Assembly (NCBI GenBank): GCA_050742975.1
Contig: JBOGDQ010000258.1
Coordinates: 1-12,249 of the forward strand
Direction of reading: 5' to 3'
DNA from: JBDTGE01 sp050742975
Lineage (GTDB): Bacteria > Actinomycetota > Actinomycetes > Mycobacteriales > Jatrophihabitantaceae
Length of the DNA stretch: 12,249 nt
Part shown: positions 1-5,209 of the stretch, one piece after another
How positions within the stretch are numbered: the first letter of the stretch is position 1
Layout: each line of letters begins with the position of its first letter
Made by a program: the position numbers and the translations under genes
The notes under the pieces: generated by a model
Told to the model about the DNA's origin: nothing
Seen by the model: only the letters and a program-made list of their open reading frames with translations
The model's database searches: none

Positions 1-1
1 G

Positions 2-106
2 CATGATGCCGTCACGTTCTGGGGTCAAATGGGGGTCAAGCCGCGTCCTGCAACTACCCGGAAAAGCCACAGGCCCCAGAAACTGGGGCCTGCGTGGTGG
101 AGCTGA
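2..106 (+). CDS. Possible C-terminal end of a tyrosine integrase (partial, open at left edge)
   Basis: An open frame enters from the left edge in frame 2 and stops at TGA 104-106. Its 34 residues contain FWGQMGVKPRP near the start, followed by a basic tail rich in R, K, P and W. Short C-termini containing W-G-Q-x-G-V-K are familiar to me from actinobacterial site-specific integrases, and such genes often end at the attachment site in a tRNA 3' end. This frame ends 11 bases inside the 3' end of the tRNA-Ala gene on the opposite strand, as expected for an integrase next to its att site. Third-position GC is lower than in neighbouring genes. No catalytic residue is in view, so this is inference from tail sequence and position. 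The alternative is that it is simply the non-coding flank of the tRNA. Confidence 0.4.
   Translation, partial: HDAVTFWGQMGVKPRPATTRKSHRPQKLGPAWWS
71..91 (-). terminator. Hairpin terminator of tRNA-Ala
   Basis: Perfect 8-bp stem, AGGCCCCA (71-78) with TGGGGCCT (84-91), and a 5-base loop. It lies 4 bases beyond the tRNA 3' end. In the minus-strand transcript the stem is followed by GTGGCTTTTC, a short U run, so it looks like an intrinsic terminator. It also lies inside the possible integrase tail on the plus strand. Confidence 0.65.
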
Positions 107-171
107 GGAGATTCGAACTCCTGACCCCCTCGATGCGAACGAGGTGCGCTACCGGACTGCGCCACAGCCCC
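95..171 (-). tRNA. tRNA-Ala (anticodon CGC)
   Basis: The minus strand reads GGGGCTGTGGCGCAG at the 5' end and CAGCTCCACCA at the 3' end. The 7-bp acceptor stem pairs fully with one G-U pair. The D arm contains AGTCCGGTAGCGC. The anticodon stem CCTCG/CGAGG encloses loop TTCGCAT, giving anticodon CGC, which reads the alanine codon GCG. The T arm is CAGGAGTTCGAATCTCCTC minus its flank, with the usual TTCGAAT loop. Length is 77 nt including an encoded CCA end. It follows sepX/glpR on the same strand after a 61-base gap with its own promoter candidate. Its 3' end is a plausible integration site for the element suspected at the left edge. Confidence 0.96.
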
Positions 172-200
172 GGACGAGCCGGACGACCCGTCGACCGGGC

Positions 201-213
201 CGTCGAAAGGATA
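201..213 (-). promoter_or_regulatory. Candidate -10 box for tRNA-Ala
   Basis: TATCCT on the minus strand (213-208) matches the actinobacterial TANNNT pattern and would start transcription near 201, about 30 bases before the mature tRNA 5' end. No clear -35 box is seen at 16-18 bases, so the call is weak. Read-through from sepX/glpR is the alternative. Confidence 0.3.
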
Positions 214-232
214 ACAGGGGCAACGCGCGCGG

Positions 233-922
233 TTACGACGCCCGACGCTGGGTAGCGGGCTCGTCCACGCCGTCCTCGGTGTACAGGCCGGTCAGGTCGA
301 TGGTGTCCATGTTGTGCAGCTCAAGATCGTCGTCGTCGATCCGGACGACCGACTCCGGCGTCCGCTCGAACCGCTCGATCTCCTCGGTCGCGTCGTAGCC
401 GGTGTGCCGCCGCGACGCCGCGCGCTCGAGTCGGGAACTGCGACGCTCGCGGTCGCGCAGCGCCTGGCTGCGCAGAAAGTAGGTGTAGCCGACCAGTCCG
501 AGCACGAACGCCCCGGCGAGCAGCCAGGTCATGCCGCCCATGACCAGGCCGATCAGGACGAAGATCACTGTTCCGCCACCGAGAATGCCGAGCGAACGAC
601 GGCGGCGGGTCATCATCTGCACGCGCGCAGCGGACATCTCCGAGCGATCGACGGGGTACATCAGGGCCTCCTGGGCAGCCGGCACGGGGCGGCGGGCGGG
701 CGCAGCAGGGACCGCGGCCGCGGCACGTCGCTCGCGCGGGACGAAGACTTCAGGGCGTGATTCGGCATCCTGCGGGCGACGACCCAGGGCGCGCATCATC
801 TTGCCGAAGCCGTCGACCGAGCGCTCCCGGCGGCGTTCGTCGTTGCGGCGCACGAGCATCGGCACCACGACGATCAGCCATAGGACGGCGAGGACGAAGA
901 CAGTCATCATCGGTGACAACAC
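233..922 (-). CDS. sepX: Divisome membrane protein SepX/GlpR (receptor of the gephyrin-like protein Glp)
   Basis: 229 aa. One hydrophobic helix lies at residues 6-23 (FVLAVLWLIVVVPML), followed by a basic, Arg/Ala/Pro-rich linker to about 108. Two more helices sit close together at 110-130 and 131-150, and an acidic C-terminal tail contains EEIERFE and IDDDDLEL. This architecture and the position downstream of moeA/glp and rimJ match the actinobacterial family named SepX in Streptomyces and GLP-R in Corynebacterium, where it is a membrane component of the division machinery and binds the MoeA-like protein Glp. The start is GTG 922, with GGAGG at 933-929 and a 6-base spacer. The family call rests on architecture and synteny; function here is inferred from those relatives. 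I see no catalytic motif. It is separated from rimJ by 119 bases containing a hairpin. Confidence 0.8.
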   Translation of the reverse strand: MLSPMMTVFVLAVLWLIVVVPMLVRRNDERRRERSVDGFGKMMRALGRRPQDAESRPEVFVPRERRAAAAVPAAPARRPVPAAQEALMYPVDRSEMSAARVQMMTRRRRSLGILGGGTVIFVLIGLVMGGMTWLLAGAFVLGLVGYTYFLRSQALRDRERRSSRLERAASRRHTGYDATEEIERFERTPESVVRIDDDDLELHNMDTIDLTGLYTEDGVDEPATQRRAS

Positions 923-971
923 TTCGCACCTCCAGTCACACCAGTAACACGCCAGGGCTCACGGTAGCCAC

Positions 972-1011
972 GCCGACACGCAGTCCCCGGTACGCGCGTC
1001 GGCGTGTCGGC
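972..1011. repeat. Inverted repeat between rimJ and sepX (possible terminator or mRNA structure)
   Basis: Perfect 10-bp arms, GCCGACACGC (972-981) and GCGTGTCGGC (1002-1011), with a 20-base loop. It lies in the 119-base gap between the rimJ stop and the sepX start. There is no U tract on the minus strand. It may attenuate transcription between the two genes or protect the 3' end of the upstream message. Confidence 0.45.
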
Positions 1012-1041
1012 CAGACAGGAGGTTGCGGGCCGCGGGCGCGG

Positions 1042-1662
1042 TCAGCCCGGCGGTGGCGGAACGGCGGGCAGCCGGGAGAGCATCGGCCCCGCCTGCACCT
1101 CCTCGACGGTGACGGCGAATGCGACGTGATCACGCCACGCTCCGTCGATGTCGAGGTAGCGCTCGTAGAAGCCCTCGCGCCGGAGCCGGAGCTTGTCCAC
1201 GACGCGCAGGCTGGCCGTGTTCTCCGGACGGATGTCGATCTCCACGCGGTGCAGGCCTACCGCCCCGAAGCAGTGGTCGATGACCATCGCCACCGCGGTC
1301 GGGGTGATGCCGCGACCGGCCACCGCCCCGTCGACCCAGTACCCGATCGTGCACGAGCGCTGCGCACCGTGGACCACATTGGAGACGTTCACCTGGCCGA
1401 CCACGCGCCCGCCGTAGTCGATCATGAACGGCAGCATCGTCCCGCTCCGCCCGGCCTTGCGCAGTGCGGCGTGCAGCGGCGGCCAGGCACTCGGCGCGTT
1501 CCGCTCCGGCCACGCGACGGGAGACGTGGGCTCCCAGGTCAGCAGCCACGCCTCGTTGCGCAACCGGATCTCACTCCAGGCCCGGCCGTCGCGCAGCCGC
1601 GGGGCCCGTAGGCGGACCGGGCCCGCCGTCAGCGTGGCCGGCCACCCCGGGTGGGCGCTCAC
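1042..1662 (-). CDS. rimJ: GNAT N-acetyltransferase, RimJ/RimL type
   Basis: 206 aa, in the family that acetylates N-terminal amines such as those of ribosomal proteins using acetyl-CoA. The GNAT core is visible: a strand FMIDYGGRVVGQVNVSNV (about 79-96), IGYWVDGAVAGRGI (106-119) carrying the acetyl-CoA pyrophosphate loop VAGRGI, and the C-terminal motif RPENTASLRVVDKLRL (145-160), typical of RimJ/RimL enzymes. The start is GTG 1662, three bases after the glp TAG stop. No Shine-Dalgarno is seen, which suggests translational coupling to glp. The actual substrate cannot be read from sequence. The same gene sits between moeA/glp and sepX/glpR in other actinobacteria, so a role linked to growth or division is possible but unproven. 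Confidence 0.85.
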   Translation of the reverse strand: MSAHPGWPATLTAGPVRLRAPRLRDGRAWSEIRLRNEAWLLTWEPTSPVAWPERNAPSAWPPLHAALRKAGRSGTMLPFMIDYGGRVVGQVNVSNVVHGAQRSCTIGYWVDGAVAGRGITPTAVAMVIDHCFGAVGLHRVEIDIRPENTASLRVVDKLRLRREGFYERYLDIDGAWRDHVAFAVTVEEVQAGPMLSRLPAVPPPPG

Positions 1663-1665
1663 CGG

Positions 1666-2907
1666 CTACCGGTTCGACAGCAACAGCGGAATCACCGTCA
1701 CCCGCGAACCCGACACGACCTCGGTCACTTCTTCGTCGATGACGACGAGGCAGTTGGACGCCGCCATCGACGCGATCAGGTGCGAACCGTTGCCACCCAT
1801 CAGCGAGACGCTGTAACCGCCGGTGGCCTCGCGGTGCAGCACGCCTCGGCGGTACTGGCGAATCCCGTTGGGGCTGTCCACGCGTTCGAGCGCCACCGCT
1901 TGGACGGTGGCGCGGTACACGTTCCGCTTGCCGAGCAGCTTGCGAATGGCCGGGCGGACGAACGTCTCGAACGACACCATCGCGCTGACCGGGCTGCCGG
2001 GCAGGCAGAAGACGGGCACCCGGTCGCCGAGGTGGCCGAACCCCTGCAGCCGGCCGGGCTGCATCGCGACCCGGGCGAACTCCACCGTGCCCAGCTCGGA
2101 CAGCGCCTGCCGGACCATGTCGAAGGCACCCATGCTGACGCCGCCGGTGGTTACCAAGACGTCCGCTCGCAGCAGTTGACTCTCCAGCACGTCGAGCAGC
2201 TTGGAGTGATCGTCCGGGACGATCCCGACCCGGTGCGAGTCCGCACCCGCGTCCTTGGCCGCGGCGGTGATCAGGTAAGAGTTCGAGTCGTTGACCTCTC
2301 CGTACGCCGCCTTGTGGCCGACATCGATCAGCTCGCTGCCCGTCGAGATCACCAGCACCCGCGGACGGGGCCGGACGAGCACGCGGTCGCGGCCGATCGC
2401 CGCGAGCAGGGCGACCTGTTGCGGGCCCAGTGCCGCTCCGGCGCTGAGCGCGGGCGCTCCGGCCGACAGGTCCTCGCCCATGCGACGGACGCACTCGCCG
2501 CTGCTGACCGCGCGGCGGATCTCGACGCGGGCGACACCGCGGTCGGTGCCCTCGAGCTCGACGACCGCGTCGGCGCCGGCAGGCATCGGCGCGCCGGTCA
2601 TGATCCGCATGGCCAGCCCAGGACCCATCCCGGCGCGGGACTTCGCCCCCGGGGCCACGTCCCCCACCACCGGCAGCACGGCCGGGTCGTCGGCGGTGGC
2701 GTCACGCGTGTCGACGGCACGCACCGCGTACCCGTCGGTCCCGGCATTGTCGAAGCCCGGCAGCTGGACGGTCGAGATGACGCTCTCGGCGAGCAGCAGA
2801 CCCTGTGCGTCGAGCAGGGTCAGCTCGATCGGGTCGATCGAGCCGATGCCCTCGAGCACCATCGCGAGTTGTTCGTCGACGGTGCGCGGGCGGGCCTGGT
2901 CAGGCAC
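1666..2907 (-). CDS. glp: Gephyrin-like molybdotransferase Glp (MoeA family)
   Basis: 413 aa from GTG 2907. This start has GAGGAG at 2921-2916 with an 8-base spacer. An in-frame ATG at 2952 would add 15 residues, overlap galU by 20 bases, and lacks a better ribosome site. MoeA enzymes insert molybdate into adenylated molybdopterin; the corynebacterial homologue Glp also binds FtsZ and its membrane receptor. Family signatures: DGYAVRA (58-64), IMTGAPMPAGADAVV (102-116), GEDLSAG (144-150), VLVISTGSEL (184-193), GEVNDSNS (203-210), TTGGVSMGAFD (253-263), CLPGSPVSAM (301-310). The acidic residues D58, D146, E192, D232 and D263 line up with E. coli MoeA active-site positions. Unusual points are NAGTDGYAV for the common NSAMDGYAV, PGSP for PGNP, and PGRLQG for PGKPQG. 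Synteny with rimJ and sepX/glpR favours the divisome-linked paralogue. Confidence 0.9.
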   Translation of the reverse strand: MPDQARPRTVDEQLAMVLEGIGSIDPIELTLLDAQGLLLAESVISTVQLPGFDNAGTDGYAVRAVDTRDATADDPAVLPVVGDVAPGAKSRAGMGPGLAMRIMTGAPMPAGADAVVELEGTDRGVARVEIRRAVSSGECVRRMGEDLSAGAPALSAGAALGPQQVALLAAIGRDRVLVRPRPRVLVISTGSELIDVGHKAAYGEVNDSNSYLITAAAKDAGADSHRVGIVPDDHSKLLDVLESQLLRADVLVTTGGVSMGAFDMVRQALSELGTVEFARVAMQPGRLQGFGHLGDRVPVFCLPGSPVSAMVSFETFVRPAIRKLLGKRNVYRATVQAVALERVDSPNGIRQYRRGVLHREATGGYSVSLMGGNGSHLIASMAASNCLVVIDEEVTEVVSGSRVTVIPLLLSNR

Positions 2908-2921
2908 GGATGAGTCTCCTC
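2908..2921 (-). promoter_or_regulatory. Ribosome binding site that decides the glp start
   Basis: GAGGAG at 2921-2916 followed by an 8-base spacer to GTG 2907. It lies in the 25-base gap after the galU stop. It supports GTG 2907 over ATG 2952, which would lie inside galU. Confidence 0.7.
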
Positions 2922-2932
2922 GCCTCTCGTCG

Positions 2933-3835
2933 TCAATTCGATCCCGAGACATACTCCCTCAGCCACGCGGTGAACTCGCCGCCGATCTCGGGGTGTCGCC
3001 CTGCGAGTTGGACAACCGTGCGCACGTAGTCGAGCCGGTTGCCCGTGTCATAGCGACGCCCGCGGAACACCACGCCGTGCACCGGGGTGCCCTCCTGGGC
3101 GAGCAGCCGCATGGCGTCGGTCAGCTGGATCTCGCCCTTCGCACCGGGCTCGGTCCGACGCAGCGCGTCGAAGATCTCCGCGGGCAGAACGTACCGACCG
3201 ATGATGGCGAGCGTGCTCGGGGCCCGGTCCGGGTCGGGCTTCTCGATCAGGTCGGCGATGGCAATGACCTCGCCCGACGGGTCGGTGCCGTCGGCCGGGG
3301 CGGCGCAGCCGTACATGCCGATGTCGGCGCGCGGCACGTCGATGAGGCCGATGACCACCCCGCCGCGCCCGGCCTGCACGTCCAGCATGGCTCCGAGCAG
3401 GTCGTCGCGGTCGTCGATCAGGTCGTCCGGGAGCAGCACGGTGAACGGCTCGCCGGCAGCGAACTCCTCCGCGTACGCGACGGCGTCGCCGAGGCCACGC
3501 GGTTCGGGCTGCAGCGCCTGGTGCACGTGCAGCAGCTCGGCGGCCCGGCGGATGGACGCGATCGCCTCCTCGTCGCCCTTGTCCTCCAGCGCGTCTTCGA
3601 GTTCGGGGTGCGGAGCGAAGTAGTCCGCGATCGCGTCCTTGCCCGGGCCGACGACGATCAGCAGGTCGGTGACCTGGTTGGCCGCCGCCTCCGCGACCAC
3701 GAACTCCAGCGCCGGCGTGCTGACGATCGGCACCAGTTCCTTGGGCACCACCTTGGTCAGCGGCAGGAACCGGGTGCCGCGACCGGCGGCCGGCACGACT
3801 GCCTTGCGCGCTCGCTGCCCGCCTGTGGTCGCCAT
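2933..3835 (-). CDS. galU: UTP-glucose-1-phosphate uridylyltransferase GalU
   Basis: 300 aa, the usual length for bacterial GalU. The enzyme makes UDP-glucose from UTP and glucose-1-phosphate in the cytoplasm for cell-wall glycans, trehalose and glycogen-linked pathways. The nucleotidyltransferase signature KAVVPAAGRGTRFLPLTK (11-28) followed by VVPKELVPI (29-37) is intact, including the G-x-G-T-R nucleotide loop and the PKE lysine. FTVLLPDDLI carries the mid-domain Asp of the family, and GEIQLTDAM is the typical C-terminal motif. ATG 3835 is chosen because the frame begins there and a TAGTCT -10-like box lies exactly 6 bases upstream, with no Shine-Dalgarno, which suggests a leaderless message. 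It is the first gene of the minus-strand group galU-glp-rimJ-sepX and is divergent from the cyclo-ligase. Confidence 0.95.
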   Translation of the reverse strand: MATTGGQRARKAVVPAAGRGTRFLPLTKVVPKELVPIVSTPALEFVVAEAAANQVTDLLIVVGPGKDAIADYFAPHPELEDALEDKGDEEAIASIRRAAELLHVHQALQPEPRGLGDAVAYAEEFAAGEPFTVLLPDDLIDDRDDLLGAMLDVQAGRGGVVIGLIDVPRADIGMYGCAAPADGTDPSGEVIAIADLIEKPDPDRAPSTLAIIGRYVLPAEIFDALRRTEPGAKGEIQLTDAMRLLAQEGTPVHGVVFRGRRYDTGNRLDYVRTVVQLAGRHPEIGGEFTAWLREYVSGSN

Positions 3836-3847
3836 GGACGGAGACTA
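3836..3847 (-). promoter_or_regulatory. Candidate leaderless promoter of galU (-10 box)
   Basis: TAGTCT (3847-3842) fits TANNNT and ends 6 bases before ATG 3835, so transcription would begin at or next to the A of the start codon. No Shine-Dalgarno is present. A TCGACA at 3873-3868 resembles a -35 box but its 20-base spacer is too long, so the -35 is unresolved. Confidence 0.45.
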
Positions 3848-3915
3848 AGGCATGGTGATCGAGACGGTGTCGACGCCCGTCCACGGGTTCGCCGTGTGCC
3901 GGAGCCCGGGCGGGT

Positions 3916-3927
3916 GACAATGGCCAC
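3916..3927 (+). promoter_or_regulatory. Candidate leaderless promoter of the 5-FTHF cyclo-ligase (-10 box)
   Basis: GACAAT (3916-3921) is one base from TACAAT and ends 6 bases before GTG 3928. There is no Shine-Dalgarno, so a leaderless transcript is likely. The 92-base gap to galU therefore holds two divergent promoters. Confidence 0.4.
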
Positions 3928-4476
3928 GTGCGAGCAGCAGCCAAGCGCGAACTGCGCAGCCGGCTCTCCGCCGCCCGCGGGGCGCGGTCGGCGCACGACA
4001 TCGACGAGGCCCGGGCTGCGGTGCGGGCTGCCGTTCTCGACCGCTGCGACAAGGACGGCTGGCGGTGCGTCGCCGCTTACGTACCCCTGCGTACCGAGCC
4101 CGGATCGAGCGAGCTGCTGGCCGGGCTGGTCGAGCGCGGGGTTCGCGTCCTGGTCCCGGTCCTGCTTCCGGACCGCGACCTCGACTGGGCGCGCTGGTCC
4201 GCCGCCGGGTCGGTTGCCGGCCCGGAGGGGACGTGGGCCATCGCCGAGGCGCACGCGGTGCTGGTCCCCGCCCTGGCGGTCGCCGCCGACGGCATCCGGC
4301 TGGGGCGGGGCGGCGGCTCCTACGACCGCGCGCTGAGCCGGGCGGACCCGCACGCGCCGCGGGTTGCCCTGCTCTACGACGACGAACTCGTCGAAGCGCT
4401 GCCGCAGGAGCCGTGGGACCTTCCCGTCACCGCGATCGTCACTCCCAGCGGGTGGTTGGACCTGCCGACCGGCTGA
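3928..4476 (+). CDS. 5-formyltetrahydrofolate cyclo-ligase (methenyl-THF synthetase)
   Basis: 182 aa. The enzyme uses ATP to convert 5-formyl-THF to 5,10-methenyl-THF in the cytoplasm, returning stored folate to one-carbon metabolism. Evidence: an N-terminal basic helix AAKRELRSRL (4-13) of the type that contacts nucleotide, VAAYVPLRTEPGS (48-60), LVPVLLPDRDLDW (75-87), and the C-terminal signature DGIRLGRGGGSYDRAL (121-136), in which the Gly-rich loop and YDR are the family hallmark. The GTG 3928 start gives MRAAAKRELR, matching family N-termini, and a -10-like box is 6 bases upstream. The divergent pairing with galU is common in actinobacteria. It ends at TGA 4474-4476, directly before a tandem repeat tract. 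Confidence 0.92.
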   Translation: MRAAAKRELRSRLSAARGARSAHDIDEARAAVRAAVLDRCDKDGWRCVAAYVPLRTEPGSSELLAGLVERGVRVLVPVLLPDRDLDWARWSAAGSVAGPEGTWAIAEAHAVLVPALAVAADGIRLGRGGGSYDRALSRADPHAPRVALLYDDELVEALPQEPWDLPVTAIVTPSGWLDLPTG

Positions 4477-4569
4477 CCGCGATCGGACCGCGCTGCTACA
4501 GAACCGTGCCGCGATTGGACTCCGCCGCGATTGGACCCCGCCGCGATTGGACTCCTGCCGCGATTGGAC
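4477..4569. repeat. Short tandem repeat CCGCGATTGGAC (five units)
   Basis: The 12-mer occurs perfectly at 4509-4520, 4525-4536, 4541-4552 and 4558-4569 (steps of 16, 16 and 17). A one-mismatch copy, CCGCGATCGGAC, is at 4477-4488, 32 bases before the second unit. The tract starts right after the cyclo-ligase stop and ends about 30 bases before the fmdB control region. It is not palindromic and does not encode a supported product. Confidence 0.85.
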
Positions 4570-4597
4570 AGGGAATGCGCCTGGCAGCGACCATGGT

Positions 4598-4629
4598 TGG
4601 CAGTCGTAGTGTGCGAGTGCCAGTACTGT
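4598..4629 (+). promoter_or_regulatory. Candidate operator and -10 box of fmdB
   Basis: TGGCAGTCG (4598-4606) and CGAGTGCCA (4614-4622) form an inverted repeat with one mismatch around a 7-base centre. It abuts TACTGT (4624-4629), a TANNNT box that would start transcription near 4636 and leave a leader of about 28 bases with AAGGA at 4652-4656. A regulator bound to the repeat would block the -35/spacer region. No regulator is identified. Confidence 0.35.
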
Positions 4630-4663
4630 TGGTGCTAGCAGCAGAACCCGTAAGGACGGCCCG

Positions 4664-5089
4664 ATGCCCACCTATCAGTACGCGTGCACGACCAGCGAGT
4701 GCGCCAACCGGTTCGACCTCGTGCAGGCGTTCACCGACCCGTCGGCCAGCGAGTGCCCAGCGTGCGGCGGTCCGGTCCGCAAGGTCTTCTCCGCGGTCGG
4801 CGTGGTGTTCAAGGGCTCCGGCTTCTACCGCAACGACAGCCGCTCGACGAACTCGCACGGCGAGGCCAAATCGAGCGACTCGTCAGCCTCGAACGGGGCG
4901 TCCAAGGATTCCTCGAGCAAGTCCTCCGGGGAGTCGTCGTCGGGCTCGCCCGGCTCCTCCGGGGACTCGTCCGGGTCGTCATCATCGAAGACCTCCTCCA
5001 GTTCGTCCGGCTCGTCCGGCGCCGGCACTTCCGGCGCCAAGTCCTCCGGCGCCAAGTCCTCGGCCGGCAAGGCCGCGGCTCCCGCCTGA
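4664..5089 (+). CDS. FmdB-family zinc ribbon protein with Ser/Gly-rich tail
   Basis: 141 aa. ATG 4664 has AAGGA at 4652-4656 with a 7-base spacer. Residues 1-57 are the FmdB/CxxC regulatory-type zinc ribbon: MPTYQYAC (C8), C13, then CPACGG (C32, C35), and RKVFSAVGVVFKGSGFYRND, characteristic of the family. The first cysteine pair here is C-x4-C (CTTSEC) where most members have C-x2-C, so two residues seem inserted in the first knuckle. From about residue 60 to the end the protein is low complexity: Ser, Gly, Lys, Asp and Glu, then Ala/Lys-rich, probably disordered. FmdB proteins were named from a formamidase/amidase cluster and their biochemical role is not settled. The next genes are SAF and mscL, an order repeated in actinobacteria. 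Confidence 0.88.
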   Translation: MPTYQYACTTSECANRFDLVQAFTDPSASECPACGGPVRKVFSAVGVVFKGSGFYRNDSRSTNSHGEAKSSDSSASNGASKDSSSKSSGESSSGSPGSSGDSSGSSSSKTSSSSSGSSGAGTSGAKSSGAKSSAGKAAAPA

Positions 5090-5132
5090 CGCGTCGAGAG
5101 TCCGTCCGGGGTCGGACATTCGTCCGATCGCT

Positions 5133-5160
5133 GTCCACAGCCCGGCGTGTCGTCCACAGC
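5133..5160 (+). repeat. Two DnaA-box-like 9-mers upstream of the SAF gene
   Basis: CTGTCCACA (5132-5140) and TCGTCCACA (5151-5159) each differ by one base from the actinobacterial DnaA box TTGTCCACA and lie 19 bases apart in the same direction, inside the 120-base gap between fmdB and the SAF gene. They may be chance in GC-rich DNA. No AT-rich region or box cluster is present, so this is not an origin. Confidence 0.35.
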
Positions 5161-5174
5161 TCGGCCGTTCGCAT

Positions 5175-5209
5175 TTCGCAGCCGGCGGATCCCTGCCTAA
5201 CGTCCAGAC
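5175..5209 (+). promoter_or_regulatory. Promoter of the SAF gene, leaderless
   Basis: TTCGCA (5175-5180) as -35, a 17-base spacer, then TAACGT (5198-5203) as -10. The -10 ends 6 bases before ATG 5210, so transcription would begin at the start codon. No Shine-Dalgarno is present. This is the best-formed promoter in the window. Confidence 0.55.

Noticed and set aside
3..398. Plus-strand frame of 131 aa across the left edge and tRNA
   Set aside because: Its middle (EEIRTPDPLDANEVRYRTAPQP) is the translation of the antisense strand of tRNA-Ala, a well-known spurious protein, and the rest is antisense to sepX.
1651..2913. Plus-strand frame of 420 aa opposite glp
   Set aside because: Antisense to a gene with clear MoeA motifs; composition (His/Arg/Val/Asp rich) is the typical shadow of GC-rich coding DNA.
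2291..4336. Plus-strand frame of 681 aa
   Set aside because: Runs antisense through glp and galU and then out of frame through the cyclo-ligase; no family features.
4477..4569. CRISPR array
   Set aside because: Units are only 12 bases with 4-5 bases between them, no spacers of 25-40 bases and no cas genes.
4597..4640. HrcA/CIRCE heat-shock operator (GAGTGC and GTGCTAG fragments)
   Set aside because: The half-sites are present only in part and not in the inverted order and N9 spacing of CIRCE; the imperfect palindrome at 4598-4622 is the better reading.
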